Notes: a model not told the origin generated them from the letters alone. A stretch of DNA of 64,000 nucleotides from Luteimonas mephitis DSM 12574 (GCF_000422305.1 NZ_KE383816.1:670566-734565), one strand, 5' to 3'; counted from the first letter of the stretch, positions 37,361 to 47,078 are shown. A program made the numbers and translations.

Positions 37361-39700
37361 CTACTCCCTAGCCGGTGAGATTCGGTACCCCGCCGGCGGC
37401 TGCGCACCCAGCAGGTGGCGCACGAAGTAGTCCCAGCGCTTGCGGGTGACGTACATGCCCACCTCACCGCTGCCGTAGCCGTGGCGCGCTTCTGGCAGCA
37501 GCAGCAGGTCGAAGTCCTTGTTGGCTTCGACCAGCGCCTGCACCACCAGCAGGGTGTTGGCGGGCGGCACGTTGTCGTCGAGCATGCCGTGGATCAGCAG
37601 CAGGTGGCCCGCGAGCTTGCCGGCATGGTTCTGGTTGGCCTGGTCGTCGTAGTTGCTGCTGCCGTCCTTCGCGATGACCGGAAGACCCTGCCACTTCTCG
37701 GCCCAGTCGTCCTCGTAGCTGCGGTTGTCGTGGTTGCCGCTTTCGGCGATGCCGACCTTGAAGAAATCCGGGTAGCGGAACATCGCGCCGGCGGTGGCGT
37801 TGCCGCCTCCCGAATGGCCCCAAATGCCGGCGCGGTCGAGGTCGATCCACGGGAAACGCCTGGCCAGCTGCCGCATCCCCGTAACCTGGTCGGGCAGCGT
37901 GTTGTCGCCGATGTTGCCGAAATATGCGTCGTGGAAGGCCTTCGAGCGCCACGGCGTGCCCATGCCGTCGATGGCGACGACGACGAAGCCAAGTTCGGCC
38001 AGCGCCTGGTTGTCGCCGTGCGAGGCAAGGAAGCTGCGGCTGCGCACCGAGCCCGTCTGCGGGCCGGGATAGATGTAGTTGACGATCGGATACTTCTTCG
38101 CCGGGTCGAAGTCCGTCGGCTTGAACATCAGTCCGTAGAGATCGGTCTTGCCGTCGCGCGCCTTGACCGTGAACGGCTCCGGCGCCACCCAGCCGGCCGC
38201 CTGCAGGCGCGAGATGTCGCCGCGCGCGACTTCGCGCACCAGCGCGCCGTCGGCGGCGCTGCGCAGCACCGTGACCGGTGCGGTGTCGGTGGTCGAGTAC
38301 GTGTCGACGAAGTACGTGCCGCCCGGCGAGAGTTCGACCTTGTGATCGGCGTCCTCGGGCGTGAGCAGCGCCGGCGCGCCGCCGTCGAGCGAGACCTTGT
38401 AGAAGTGCTGGTAGTACGGATTGCGACCGGCCTCGCGGCCGACGCCGCGGAACCACGCGGTGCGCGTTTCCGGATCCACGCGCAGCACCTCGGTGACGTT
38501 GCCCTCGCCGGTCGTGACTGCATGCTTGAGCTTGCCGCTGCCGGCGTCGTACAGGTACAGGTTGCCCCAGTTGTTGCGCTCGCTGAACCACAGGATTTCG
38601 TTCGACGCCGGCAGGTAGCGCCAGTTGACCGCGCCATTGCCGCTCTCGAAGTACGTCTTCACCTTCTCGTCGAACACGGTGCGTACCGCACCGTTTTCCG
38701 CGTCGGCGATGCGCAGCCAGGCCTGCCGGTGGTTGCGCGACGTGGAGGCGAACGCCAGCGTGCGGCCGTCCGGTGCCCACTGCACGTCCTCCCAGCCTCC
38801 GTTGCAACTGACGTCGTCGCACAGCGTGGAGCGATGCTGGTCCGGCGGCATCTGCAGGCGCACGACCTTGCGCGCGGGCACGTCGATGACCACCCGCTCG
38901 ATCATGGTGACGTGCTCGTCGCCGACGAACGGATACTTCCAGCGCTCCACCTTCGGCGCGCCGACGTTGGTGTGCACCAGCACCATCTCGCTGGTCCTGC
39001 GCTGGTCCTGGCGGAACGTCGCGAGCTTCAGCGAGTCGGGCGACCACACCACGATTGCGTTGTCGGTGTGCTTCCAGCCGGCGTTGTCGGTGGCATAGCC
39101 GTAGTCGGTGGCGCCGTCGGTGGTCAGCTGCGTCTCCGCGCCGCTGGCCACATCGCGGACCCACAGGTTCCAGTCGCGGACGAAGGCCTCGCGCTTGCCG
39201 TCCGGCGAACGCACGCCCGGTTCCTTGCCTGCCTTCGCGACGCATTCACCCTTGCCCGACAGGTCGCAGCGCCAATCCTTGCCGGAGACCGACGCAGTGA
39301 TGCGACCGCCGTCGTCGATCGACCAGCGCTGCAGCGGCAGTTGTTCTGCCTTGACCGGCTTGCCGGTGGCCTTGGACAGCGCGCGCGCGAGCTTGACGTG
39401 GTCGAACGCCGGCACCACGCCGCCGCTGGCCGCATCGACGCGCAGGAAGCGGTCGCCTTCGGCGTCATGATCGCGATAGACGAACTGGCCGTCATCGAGC
39501 CAAGCGAGTTGCGACGGCACGTGGTCCACCAGCGGCGCGGTGTTGTGCGGCAGGAACTTTTCCGCGCGCGCGTAATCGGCGGCATCCACCACCGGCGCCT
39601 GCGCGAACGCGGCGGTCGCCGCCATCAGCCCGACGGCCGTCCAGGCCACCGCCACCATCGTCCGCGCGCCGCGCGCGCCGCTTCCGGCCATCGAATGCAT
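37361..39700 (-). CDS. Exported dipeptidyl-peptidase IV-like serine peptidase (S9B)
   Basis: This 779-residue peptidase has a signal peptide (ending near AATAAFAQA, about residue 34), an N-terminal DPP-IV beta-propeller domain and a C-terminal alpha/beta-hydrolase. The nucleophile Ser lies in GHSGGGNAT, where classical DPP-IV has GWSYGG; the Asp follows in DDNVPP and the His in EARHGYG. DPP-IV enzymes release X-Pro dipeptides. The start at 39700 is the first ATG giving a signal peptide; the ATG at 39691 is an alternative. It is probably transcribed ahead of the atypical small gene at 36661-37350. Confidence 0.88.
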   Translation of the reverse strand: MHSMAGSGARGARTMVAVAWTAVGLMAATAAFAQAPVVDAADYARAEKFLPHNTAPLVDHVPSQLAWLDDGQFVYRDHDAEGDRFLRVDAASGGVVPAFDHVKLARALSKATGKPVKAEQLPLQRWSIDDGGRITASVSGKDWRCDLSGKGECVAKAGKEPGVRSPDGKREAFVRDWNLWVRDVASGAETQLTTDGATDYGYATDNAGWKHTDNAIVVWSPDSLKLATFRQDQRRTSEMVLVHTNVGAPKVERWKYPFVGDEHVTMIERVVIDVPARKVVRLQMPPDQHRSTLCDDVSCNGGWEDVQWAPDGRTLAFASTSRNHRQAWLRIADAENGAVRTVFDEKVKTYFESGNGAVNWRYLPASNEILWFSERNNWGNLYLYDAGSGKLKHAVTTGEGNVTEVLRVDPETRTAWFRGVGREAGRNPYYQHFYKVSLDGGAPALLTPEDADHKVELSPGGTYFVDTYSTTDTAPVTVLRSAADGALVREVARGDISRLQAAGWVAPEPFTVKARDGKTDLYGLMFKPTDFDPAKKYPIVNYIYPGPQTGSVRSRSFLASHGDNQALAELGFVVVAIDGMGTPWRSKAFHDAYFGNIGDNTLPDQVTGMRQLARRFPWIDLDRAGIWGHSGGGNATAGAMFRYPDFFKVGIAESGNHDNRSYEDDWAEKWQGLPVIAKDGSSNYDDQANQNHAGKLAGHLLLIHGMLDDNVPPANTLLVVQALVEANKDFDLLLLPEARHGYGSGEVGMYVTRKRWDYFVRHLLGAQPPAGYRISPARE

Positions 39701-39928
39701 GCAATCCCGTCCCCGTATCGACTGTGGCGCATCCCGCGTATGGCGCGCCTTTGCGGGCAATGCTACCCCGGCGCGACCGGGCTTGCGGTCGATGGTGACG
39801 GTCCTTGCCCGGCATGGACGCCGCGCGCGCACGAAGGACGGCGCGACCACGCCCCCGCGGCACTACACGCCGGTCGAGCGCAGCGGCGCGCCAGTGAGGC
39901 CGCCTCCAAAGTGGAGCCGTGCGCGGCG

Positions 39929-42244
39929 TCAGAACGGCAGCCGCAGCTCCGGATCCAGCGCCAGCAGCTGCTCGCGGAAGGCCTGCTGGATGCGTTCGAG
40001 CGCCTCGGCCGAATCACCGTCGAAACGCAGCACCAGCACCGGCGTGGTGTTGGAGGCGCGCACCAGGCCCCAGCCGTCGGGCCAGTCGACGCGCAGGCCG
40101 TCGATGGTCGACAGCCGTGCGCCGTCGAAGTGCGACTGGGCGACGAAGCGCTCGACGAAATGGTGCGGATCGCCGTTGGGCGCGTCGACCTTGATCTCCG
40201 GCGTCGACACACCGTTGGGCAGCGCATTGAGCACCTCGCCGGGCGCCTGCGGATCGGTGGCGAGGATCTCCAGCAGCCGCGCGGCGGCGTAGATGCCGTC
40301 GTCGAAGCCGTACCAGCGCTCGCCGAAGAAGAAGTGGCCGCTCATCTCGCCGGCCAGCTCGGCTTCGGTTTCGCGCATCTTGGCCTTGATCAGCGAATGC
40401 CCGGTCTTCCACATCAGCGGGCTGCCGCCGTGGCGCAGGATGTGGCCGGGCAGGCGCCCGGTGCACTTGACGTCGAACAGGATCACCGCGCCCGGGTTGC
40501 GCTCCAGCACGTCGGCTGCGAACAGCATCAGCAGGCGGTCGGCGAAGATGTTCTGGCCGTCGCGCGTCACCACGCCGAGGCGGTCGCCGTCGCCGTCGAA
40601 GGCGATGCCCAAGTCGGCGTCGAAGCGCGCGACCGTGTCAATCAGGTCCTTGAGGTTCTGCTGCTCGCTGGGATCGGGATGGTGGTTGGGGAAGCTGCCG
40701 TCGATCTCGCAGAACAGCGGAATGACTTCCGCGCCGATCGCCTCCAGCACGCGCGGGCCCACCTCTCCGGCCACGCCGTTGCCGGCGTCGACGACGACCT
40801 TGAGCGGGCGCGCGACCTGCACGTCCTCGGCGATCCGCCGCACGTAGTCCTCGGAGATGTCGCGCTCGCTGTGGCCGCCCGGCGACAGCGCCTCGTGCAG
40901 GCGGTTGTCGGCGATGCGCGCGTGCAGGTCGGCGATGGCGTCGCCATGCAGGGTTTCGCCGCCGACCACGACCTTGAAGCCGTTGTAGTCGGGCGGATTG
41001 TGGCTGCCGGTCACCGAGATGCAGCAGCCGGTATTGAGGTGGTAGGCACCGAAGTACACCACCGGCGTCGGCGCCATGCCGATGTCGATGACGTTGCGGC
41101 CGGCCTTGCGCAGGCCGCGCGCGAGGCCCTCGACCAGGTCCGGCCCGGACAGCCGGCCATCGCGGCCGACGACGATGTCCTCCAGGCCCTTCTCCTGCAT
41201 CAGCGAACCGATCGACTGCCCGATCAGCTCCGCCACGCCCTTGTCGAGCGTCTGCCCGACCACGCCGCGGATGTCGTAGGCGCGGAAGATGCCGCGGTCG
41301 ATGCGCACCGGCGCGGGCCGGGGAGCGTCGCGCACGGCAACGGGCGCCTGCACCTGGTCTTCCGGCGGACCGTCGACCAGCACCTGCGACAGGGTCGGCG
41401 CGCTGCCGTCATCGGCGTGCTGCAGGCCGCCGATCCGGCTGGGCAGGCGCCAACATACGTAGGCCAGCAGCGCCAGCACCAGGGCGGCGATGAAGGACCC
41501 GAGCACGCCCAGCCCGAACGGGCTGATCACCGCCGTCGGCACCGCCGCGGCGATGCGCAGGCTGGTGCCGATGATCGGGATCGCGCGACGTTCGGCGCCC
41601 TGCGACAGGGCCGCATCGCCGCGCTCGAACAGGGTGAAGCTGCCCTGGCGCAGGGCCAGGTAGCTGTCATCGGACAGGCTGGCGTTCTGCAGCCCGAGCG
41701 TGGCGCGCGCCAGCGGCATGCGGACGACGGCGATGCCGACCACCTTGCCGTCCACTTGCGCCGGCGCCGCCAGCGCGATCGCCGGCTTGCCGCCGTGGCG
41801 GACCGCCCACAGCACCGGCTTGCCTTCGGTGATCGCCGCCTCGGCGGCCGCGATGCGGCCGAAGCCGGTTTTCGGCAGGCCGGCATACGCGTCCTGCAGG
41901 TCGGGCTGCAGCACTGCCGCATCCTCGATGCCATTCCAGCCCTCGCCGAGCGCGGTCCCGGCGGCGGCCAGGTCGCCGGCCTTGAGTGCCGACAGCACTT
42001 CGGTCGACGCCAGCCGCTGCGCGAGCTTGTCGAGATCGCCCTGGAGCACCCGCTGGGTGGATTGCGCGGCCATGTCCCGGCCTTGCTCCAGCGCCGCGCG
42101 CCGGCTGTCGTCCTGGATCTGGCGCCAGCCGCTCCAGGCCAGCCACAGCGCCAGCAGCGCAAGGATCGCGGCAATGATCGGCAGGTACGGCCGCGCGTGG
42201 GCCAGTGCCACGTGCAGCTTTCCCGGTTCGTGTTCGTCATGCAT
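39929..42244 (-). CDS. Membrane-anchored phosphomannomutase/phosphoglucomutase
   Basis: This 771-residue protein couples an N-terminal sensor-like module to an AlgC-type mutase. Two membrane helices (about 20-40 and 241-266) enclose a periplasmic domain of about 200 residues. The catalytic part from about 317 has phosphoserine motif TGSHNP (Ser414), metal-binding DGDGDR (550-555), the sugar-binding loop GEMSGHFFF and the phosphate-binding SNTTPVL. It interconverts mannose/glucose 6- and 1-phosphates for LPS and exopolysaccharide. The ATG at 42244 follows a G-rich stretch; an ATG at 42265 three bases after the dut stop is an alternative. The dut and coaBC neighbours are conserved in relatives. 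Confidence 0.9.
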   Translation of the reverse strand: MHDEHEPGKLHVALAHARPYLPIIAAILALLALWLAWSGWRQIQDDSRRAALEQGRDMAAQSTQRVLQGDLDKLAQRLASTEVLSALKAGDLAAAGTALGEGWNGIEDAAVLQPDLQDAYAGLPKTGFGRIAAAEAAITEGKPVLWAVRHGGKPAIALAAPAQVDGKVVGIAVVRMPLARATLGLQNASLSDDSYLALRQGSFTLFERGDAALSQGAERRAIPIIGTSLRIAAAVPTAVISPFGLGVLGSFIAALVLALLAYVCWRLPSRIGGLQHADDGSAPTLSQVLVDGPPEDQVQAPVAVRDAPRPAPVRIDRGIFRAYDIRGVVGQTLDKGVAELIGQSIGSLMQEKGLEDIVVGRDGRLSGPDLVEGLARGLRKAGRNVIDIGMAPTPVVYFGAYHLNTGCCISVTGSHNPPDYNGFKVVVGGETLHGDAIADLHARIADNRLHEALSPGGHSERDISEDYVRRIAEDVQVARPLKVVVDAGNGVAGEVGPRVLEAIGAEVIPLFCEIDGSFPNHHPDPSEQQNLKDLIDTVARFDADLGIAFDGDGDRLGVVTRDGQNIFADRLLMLFAADVLERNPGAVILFDVKCTGRLPGHILRHGGSPLMWKTGHSLIKAKMRETEAELAGEMSGHFFFGERWYGFDDGIYAAARLLEILATDPQAPGEVLNALPNGVSTPEIKVDAPNGDPHHFVERFVAQSHFDGARLSTIDGLRVDWPDGWGLVRASNTTPVLVLRFDGDSAEALERIQQAFREQLLALDPELRLPF

Positions 42245-42267
42245 GGCCTGCCCCCCGACTGCCATTT

Positions 42268-42726
42268 TCAACGCACGCCGGTATGGCCGAAGCCACCCGC
42301 CCCACGCGCGCTGTGCTCGAAAGTATCCACTACTTGCAGCGTTGCCCGCACGATCGGCGTCACAACCAGCTGCGCGATGCGGTCGCCGGGTTCGATCGTG
42401 TAGGCCTGGCGGCCGCGGTTGAAGACGCTGATCATCAGCGGCCCCTGGTAATCCGCATCGATCAGGCCGGTGCCGTTGCCCAGCACGATGCCGTGCTTGT
42501 GGCCCAGCCCGGAGCGCGGCAGCACCACCGCGCACAGGCCCGGATCGTCGATGTGGATCGCCAGTCCCGACGGCACCAGCGCGGCGTCGCCGGGCTGCAG
42601 CACCAGCGCGGCGTCGAGCGCGGCGCGCAGGTCGAGCCCGGCGCTGGCCTGCGTGGCGTAGTCCGGCAGCGGCCAGTCGCGGCCCATGCGTGGATCGAGG
42701 ATCTTCAGTTGCAGGGTGTGGTGCAT
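42268..42726 (-). CDS. dut: Deoxyuridine 5'-triphosphate nucleotidohydrolase
   Basis: This 152-residue trimeric dUTPase hydrolyses dUTP to dUMP and diphosphate, keeping uracil out of DNA and feeding dTMP synthesis. Conserved motifs are ASAGLDLRA (motif 1), [10 protein letters not shown] (motif 2), GLIDADYQG (motif 3), GDRIAQLVV (motif 4) and the C-terminal GAGGFGHTG (motif 5). It lies between coaB and the mutase gene on the same strand, as in relatives. Confidence 0.97.
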   Translation of the reverse strand: MHHTLQLKILDPRMGRDWPLPDYATQASAGLDLRAALDAALVLQPGDAALVPSGLAIHIDDPGLCAVVLPRSGLGHKHGIVLGNGTGLIDADYQGPLMISVFNRGRQAYTIEPGDRIAQLVVTPIVRATLQVVDTFEHSARGAGGFGHTGVR

Positions 42727-42788
42727 GGAAGGCCTGTTGCGCGGTGGATCGTGGCCCGCGAGCGTAACGCAAGTCGCGTCGACGCCCG

Positions 42789-42857
42789 CAGGAGCGCCCC
42801 ATGGGCGCAATCGCGTCGCGCCGGGAACGCCATCGCGCCCGTGGGGCGCTCCTACAG
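42789..42857. repeat. REP family B inverted pair, overlapping the coaB stop
   Basis: A unit AGGAGCGCCCCATGGGCGC at 42789 faces the inverse unit GCGCCCGTGGGGCGCTCCTA ending at 42855. The TAG in the conserved GTAGGAGC end of the right-hand unit (42854-42852) is the stop codon of coaB. A second pair is at 57241-57312. Confidence 0.88.
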
Positions 42858-43511
42858 CCGTTCGGCGACCAGGTCCAGCAGGCGATCGGCCAGCTCGGTC
42901 TTCGGCGCCGGGCCGAGCGCCTGCTCGCCACCGTTCCAGTACACGACCAGCGCGTTGTCGTCGCTCTCGAAGCCGCTGCCTTCCACCCCGACCCGGTTGG
43001 CGGCGATCAGGTCCACCTTCTTCTTCACCAGCTTGGCGCGCGCATTGCTGTCGACGCTGTCGGTCTCGGCCGCGAAGCCGACCACCAGCCGCGGCCGCCG
43101 CGCGTGGCCGGCGACGTCGGCGAGGATGTCGCGCGTGCGCACCAGTTCAAGCGTCAGCCCGTCTTCACCGTCGCGCTTCTTGATCTTGCCGGCGGCCACC
43201 TGGCGCGGGGTGAAGTCGGCGACCGCGGCGGCGCCGACGTAGACGTCGGCCGGAAGCCCGGCAAGCACGGCGTCGTGCATCTGCGCCGCCGAACGCACGT
43301 CGACGCGCTGCACGCCTGCGGGCGTGGCCAGCGCCACCGGACCGGCCACCAGCAGCACCTGCGCGCCGCGGCGCGCGGCGGCGGCGGCGATCGCGAATCC
43401 CATCTTGCCGCTGCTGCGGTTGCCGATGAAGCGGACCGGATCGAGGTCCTCGTACGTCGGCCCGGCGCTGACCACGATGCGCAGCCCCGCGAGCGCATCG
43501 GCGGCGGCCAT
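42852..43511 (-). CDS. coaB: Phosphopantothenate-cysteine ligase (CoaB part of split CoaBC)
   Basis: This 219-residue protein corresponds to the C-terminal half of the usual CoaBC, which joins cysteine to 4'-phosphopantothenate in coenzyme A synthesis. It begins [25 protein letters not shown] and has [19 protein letters not shown] and the Lys-rich [15 protein letters not shown] near the end. In relatives it is fused to CoaC; here it is a separate frame whose ATG shares one base with the coaC stop (TGATG). Either it is translated by re-initiation or an indel has split the gene. Its stop codon is supplied by a REP unit. Confidence 0.9.
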   Translation of the reverse strand: MAAADALAGLRIVVSAGPTYEDLDPVRFIGNRSSGKMGFAIAAAAARRGAQVLLVAGPVALATPAGVQRVDVRSAAQMHDAVLAGLPADVYVGAAAVADFTPRQVAAGKIKKRDGEDGLTLELVRTRDILADVAGHARRPRLVVGFAAETDSVDSNARAKLVKKKVDLIAANRVGVEGSGFESDDNALVVYWNGGEQALGPAPKTELADRLLDLVAERL

Positions 43512-44071
43512 CAGCGCAGCGCCTGGATCAGTTCGGCCACGATCGCGTCGGGTTCGCGCAGGCGGCCGGGGCCGGACTCGCCCTCGGCCAGCGGGCCGTC
43601 GTCGGGGCCGATCACCTGCACCCCGCGTTCGCGCAGGGTCGCGATGTTGGCCTGGGTGGCCGGATGCAGCCACATGCGGTGGTTCATCGCCGGGGCGACC
43701 GAAACCGGCGCGGTGGTGGCCAGGCACAACGTGGTGACCAGGTCGTCGGCGAAGCCGTGTGCCAGCTTCGCCAGGGTGTCGGCCGTGGCCGGCGCGATGA
43801 CGATGCGGTCGGCCCAGCGCGCGAGTTCGATGTGGCCCATCGCGGCCTCGGCCGCGGCGTCCCACAGGCTGGTGCGCACCGGCAGGCCGGACACGGCCTG
43901 GAAGGTCGCGGTGCCGACGAAATGCTGCGCGCCGTCGGTCATCGCCACCTGCACCGTGGCGCCGGCGTCGCGCAGGCGCCGCACCAGCTCGGCCGCCTTG
44001 TAGGCGGCGATGCCGCCGCACACGCACAGCAGGATGCGGCGTCCCTGGAGCTTGTCGCTGGCCTCGGCCAT
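43511..44071 (-). CDS. coaC: Phosphopantothenoylcysteine decarboxylase (CoaC part of split CoaBC)
   Basis: This 186-residue flavoprotein decarboxylates phosphopantothenoylcysteine to 4'-phosphopantetheine. It shows VCGGIAAYKAAEL near the N-terminus, the catalytic His region at about residue 80 (AMGHIELARWAD), APATADTLAKLAHG and the substrate-clamp motif PAMNHRMW. It ends ELIQALR then TGA, precisely at the linker to the CoaB domain. Both domains look intact, so activity is expected even if the polypeptides are separate. The 192 bp to the divergent radC gene hold no further gene. Confidence 0.92.
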   Translation of the reverse strand: MAEASDKLQGRRILLCVCGGIAAYKAAELVRRLRDAGATVQVAMTDGAQHFVGTATFQAVSGLPVRTSLWDAAAEAAMGHIELARWADRIVIAPATADTLAKLAHGFADDLVTTLCLATTAPVSVAPAMNHRMWLHPATQANIATLRERGVQVIGPDDGPLAEGESGPGRLREPDAIVAELIQALR

Positions 44072-44263
44072 GTCAGGAAATCCCTACCTGCAGACAGGGC
44101 GCCAGCTTACCCGAACCGCCCACGCGGCCCGACTGCGCCGGGCCGCGCGACGCGCTCCAATGTCCCCATCGCCGGCGGCTGCTTTTGAAAGGCATGTGGC
44201 CATTCCTTCTGCATCGCCCCGGGTGGGCAGCCGTCGGCGAACCTCCTTCCCACTGGACCTTCC

Positions 44264-44938
44264 ATGCACATCCGCGACTGGCCCGCCGGCGAACGCCCCC
44301 GCGAGAAGCTGCTCAAGCGCGGCGCGGTGGTGCTGTCGGACGCCGAACTGCTGGCGATCTTCCTCGGCTCCGGCCTGCGGGGGCTGGATGCGGTGGCCAC
44401 CGCCCGCCAGCTGCTGGCCGAACACGGCCCGCTGCGCCGGCTGCTCGAATGCAGCCCACCGGAACTGGCGAAGCTGCCCGGCCTGGGCCCGGCGCGCGCC
44501 TGCCAGCTGTCGGCGGCGCTGGAACTGTGCAACCGCTTCCTCGCTGCCGGGTTGGAGCGCGGCGACGCGCTGACCGACCCGGCCGCCGCCGGCCGCTACT
44601 TCGCCCAGCGCCTGCGCGGCCATCCCAGCGAGATCTTCGCGGCGCTGTTCCTCGATACCCGGCATCGCGCGCTGGCGTTCGAGGAGCTGTTCCGCGGCAC
44701 CGTCGACGGCGCCGAGGTACATCCGCGCGAGGTCGTGCGCCGGGCGCTGGCGCACAACGCCGCGGCGATCATCGTCGGCCACAACCATCCCAGCGGTAGC
44801 GCCGAACCCAGCGCCGCCGATCGCGCCGTCACCGCCCGGCTCAAGCAGTCGCTGGCGCTGGTGGACGTGCGGCTGCTGGACCACTTCGTGATCGGCGACG
44901 GCGCGCCGGTCTCGCTGGCGGCGCGCGGCTGGGTCTGA
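44264..44938 (+). CDS. radC: RadC-family JAB domain protein
   Basis: This 224-residue protein has an N-terminal helix-hairpin-helix region ([12 protein letters not shown], about 71-82) and a C-terminal JAB1/MPN metalloprotease-like domain with the JAMM zinc motif [14 protein letters not shown] (173-186, with H173, H175 and D186). RadC was once linked to recombination repair, but its real role is unsettled. The gene faces away from coaC. Confidence 0.95.
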   Translation: MHIRDWPAGERPREKLLKRGAVVLSDAELLAIFLGSGLRGLDAVATARQLLAEHGPLRRLLECSPPELAKLPGLGPARACQLSAALELCNRFLAAGLERGDALTDPAAAGRYFAQRLRGHPSEIFAALFLDTRHRALAFEELFRGTVDGAEVHPREVVRRALAHNAAAIIVGHNHPSGSAEPSAADRAVTARLKQSLALVDVRLLDHFVIGDGAPVSLAARGWV

Positions 44939-45085
44939 ACGGCGCGCGGCGCAACCGACTGGTTCATGGATGGAGCACGGAAACGTGCGGCACAAGGATG
45001 TGCCACCCTCTGTTTCTACCGGGTTCGCACCACGGGTCCGTTGCATGGGCCCGGCGGCGCCACGCGGGCTGGTGCCGCGCTCACG

Positions 45086-45091
45086 TACAAT
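45086..45091 (+). promoter_or_regulatory. Possible -10 element of argS
   Basis: TACAAT lies 33 bp upstream of the argS GTG. No convincing -35 box is present at the expected spacing. The sequence just upstream (about 44983-45003) carries a partial copy of the CACAAGGATGTG repeat. Confidence 0.35.
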
Positions 45092-45123
45092 GCGGGGCCG
45101 TTGATCCGCGACACCCCGTCCCC

Positions 45124-46812
45124 GTGAAATCCCAGCTCCGCGCCCTGATTGCACAGGGCATCGATGCCCTCCGCGCCGCCGGAACCCTGCCCGCCGACCT
45201 CGCCGTGCCCGACTTCGTGGTCGAGCGCCCGAAGGACCGCAGCCACGGCGACTTCTCGACCAACGCCGCGATGCTGCTGGCCAGGCCGGCCCGCAGCAAT
45301 CCGCGCGCGCTGGCGCAGGCGCTGGTCGACGCGCTGCCGGCCAGCGGCGACATCGCAGCGGTCGAGATCGCCGGTCCGGGCTTCCTCAACTTCCGCCTCG
45401 CCGCCGACGCCTGGCAGCGCCAGCTGCGCGCGGTGCATGCGCAGGGCGCGACCTACGGGCGCAACGACAGCGGCGACGGCCGCACCGCGGGCGTCGAATA
45501 CGTCTCGGCCAACCCGACCGGCCCGCTGCACGTCGGCCACGGCCGCGCCGCGGTGATCGGCGACTGCATCGCGCGCGTGCTCGACGCCAACGGCTGGGCG
45601 GTGAAGCGCGAGTTCTACTACAACGACGCCGGCGTGCAGATCGAGAACCTCGCCCGCTCGGTGCAGGCGCGGGCGAAGGGCCTGACGCCCGACGACGCCG
45701 GCTGGCCGGAAGACGGCTACCGCGGCGACTACATCGCCGACGTCGCCCGCGCCTTCCTCGACCGCGCCAGCGTCGAGGTCGAGGGCCAGGTCGTGTCCGG
45801 CAACGGCGATGCCGACGACCTTGACGCGATCCGGCGCTTCGCCGTGGCCTGGCTGCGCAACGAGCAGAACGGCGACCTCGCCGCGTTCGGCGTGTCGTTC
45901 GACGTGTACTTCCTCGAGTCGTCGCTGTATGCGGACGGCAAGGTCGAGGAAACCGTGCGCGAGCTCGTTGCCCACGGCCACACCTACGAGGACGGCGGCG
46001 CGCTGTGGCTGCGCACCACCGATTTCGGCGACGACAAGGACCGCGTGATGCGCAAGTCCGACGGCACCTACACCTACTTCGTGCCGGACGTCGCCTATCA
46101 CCTGTCCAAGTGGCAGCGCGGCTACCAGCGCGCGATCACCGAACTTGGCGCCGACCACCACGGTTCGCTGGCGCGGGTGAAGGCCGGCCTGCAGGCGCTC
46201 GACGCGGGCATCCCGCACGGCTGGCCGGAATACGTGCTGCACCAGATGGTCACGGTGATGCGCGGCGGCGAGGAAGTGAAGCTCTCCAAGCGCGCCGGCA
46301 GCTACCTGACCCTGCGCGACCTGATCGACGAAGCCGGGCGCGACGCGACGCGCTGGTTCCTGCTGGCCCGCAAGCCGGATTCGCAGCTGGTGTTCGACAT
46401 CGACCTGGCGCGCTCGCAGTCGCTCGACAACCCGGTCTACTACGTGCAGCTGTCGCATGCGCGCATCTGCGGGCTGCTGCGGCAGGTGGAGGAGCGCGGG
46501 CTGGCGTTCGACCTCGACAACGGCCTGGCGCAGCCGCTCGATCCGGGTGACGCCGCGTGCCACGGCCTGCTCACCGACCTGGCGCGCTGGCCGGAAGTGG
46601 TGGCCGCCGCGGGCGAACAGCTCGAACCGCACCTGGTGACGACCTACCTGCTCGAACTGGCGCAGGCGTTCCAGACGTACTACAACGACCACCAGTTCCT
46701 GGTCGATGACGCCAGCGTGCGCGACGCGCGCCTGGCACTGGCCCTGGCGGTACGCCAGGTGCTGGCCAACGGACTGGACCTCGTCGGCGTACACGCACCG
46801 GAGAAAATGTGA
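45124..46812 (+). CDS. argS: Arginyl-tRNA synthetase
   Basis: This 562-residue class I synthetase charges tRNA-Arg. It has the N-terminal Add-1 domain ([13 protein letters not shown]), the HIGH-type signature in [14 protein letters not shown], and VKLSKRAG in place of KMSKS, then the all-alpha anticodon-binding domain ending VHAPEKM. The start is GTG at 45124, chosen because it gives [17 protein letters not shown], matching the N-terminus of Xanthomonas ArgS; the frame upstream has no similarity. Its TGA is directly adjacent to a large inverted-repeat element, and the next gene encodes a SPOR protein. Confidence 0.96.
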   Translation: MKSQLRALIAQGIDALRAAGTLPADLAVPDFVVERPKDRSHGDFSTNAAMLLARPARSNPRALAQALVDALPASGDIAAVEIAGPGFLNFRLAADAWQRQLRAVHAQGATYGRNDSGDGRTAGVEYVSANPTGPLHVGHGRAAVIGDCIARVLDANGWAVKREFYYNDAGVQIENLARSVQARAKGLTPDDAGWPEDGYRGDYIADVARAFLDRASVEVEGQVVSGNGDADDLDAIRRFAVAWLRNEQNGDLAAFGVSFDVYFLESSLYADGKVEETVRELVAHGHTYEDGGALWLRTTDFGDDKDRVMRKSDGTYTYFVPDVAYHLSKWQRGYQRAITELGADHHGSLARVKAGLQALDAGIPHGWPEYVLHQMVTVMRGGEEVKLSKRAGSYLTLRDLIDEAGRDATRWFLLARKPDSQLVFDIDLARSQSLDNPVYYVQLSHARICGLLRQVEERGLAFDLDNGLAQPLDPGDAACHGLLTDLARWPEVVAAAGEQLEPHLVTTYLLELAQAFQTYYNDHQFLVDDASVRDARLALALAVRQVLANGLDLVGVHAPEKM

Positions 46813-47078
46813 GAGCCTGTTCCGAGCCGTTATCCGGGCCGCGTTGCCCTGCCGTGGCCGCCATGCGGTCGCGCGCGGCGCAGTGCCTGACTGGCCGTCA
46901 GGTCAAGCCGCGGGCGACCGCATGGCGGCCACGGCAGGGCAACCCTTCGGGCTGGGGCCAAGTGCCCGCAGCGCTGTGTCATCGTTCGGTTGCGCATCGA
47001 CATGCGCGCCCTCTCTCTTCCTTGCGCTGCGGGCACTTGGCCCCAGCGCGACCCAGATAACGGCTCGGAACAGGCTCT
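46812..47078. repeat. 267-bp composite inverted-repeat element (three-way-junction fold)
   Basis: The outer arms (46812-46843 and 47047-47078) are 32-bp inverted repeats, perfect over the outer 23 bp and with two mismatches further in. Inside lie two independent hairpins. One has perfect 30-bp arms at 46843-46872 and 46914-46943, with smaller stems in its loop (46874-46879/46907-46912 and 46886-46891/46897-46902). The other has perfect 22-bp arms at 46952-46973 and 47025-47046, with a 6-bp stem in its loop (46992-46997/47002-47007). The element begins on the last base of the argS stop codon and ends on the base before the next ATG, so it fills the gap exactly. No coding frame in it is recognisable. 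Confidence 0.93.

Noticed and set aside
37415-42403. 1662-codon open frame spanning two genes on the opposite strand
   Set aside because: It runs antisense across the DPP-IV-like peptidase and the phosphomannomutase genes and the gap between them. Both real genes have complete catalytic motifs; the antisense product has none.
43511-43530. Programmed ribosomal frameshift joining CoaC and CoaB
   Set aside because: No slippery heptamer or strong downstream structure is seen at the junction. The TGATG overlap is better explained by re-initiation or by an indel.
44939-45123. A tRNA or other RNA gene before argS
   Set aside because: No cloverleaf with a T-psi-C arm and anticodon could be drawn. 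The segment contains a partial dispersed repeat and a possible -10 box only.
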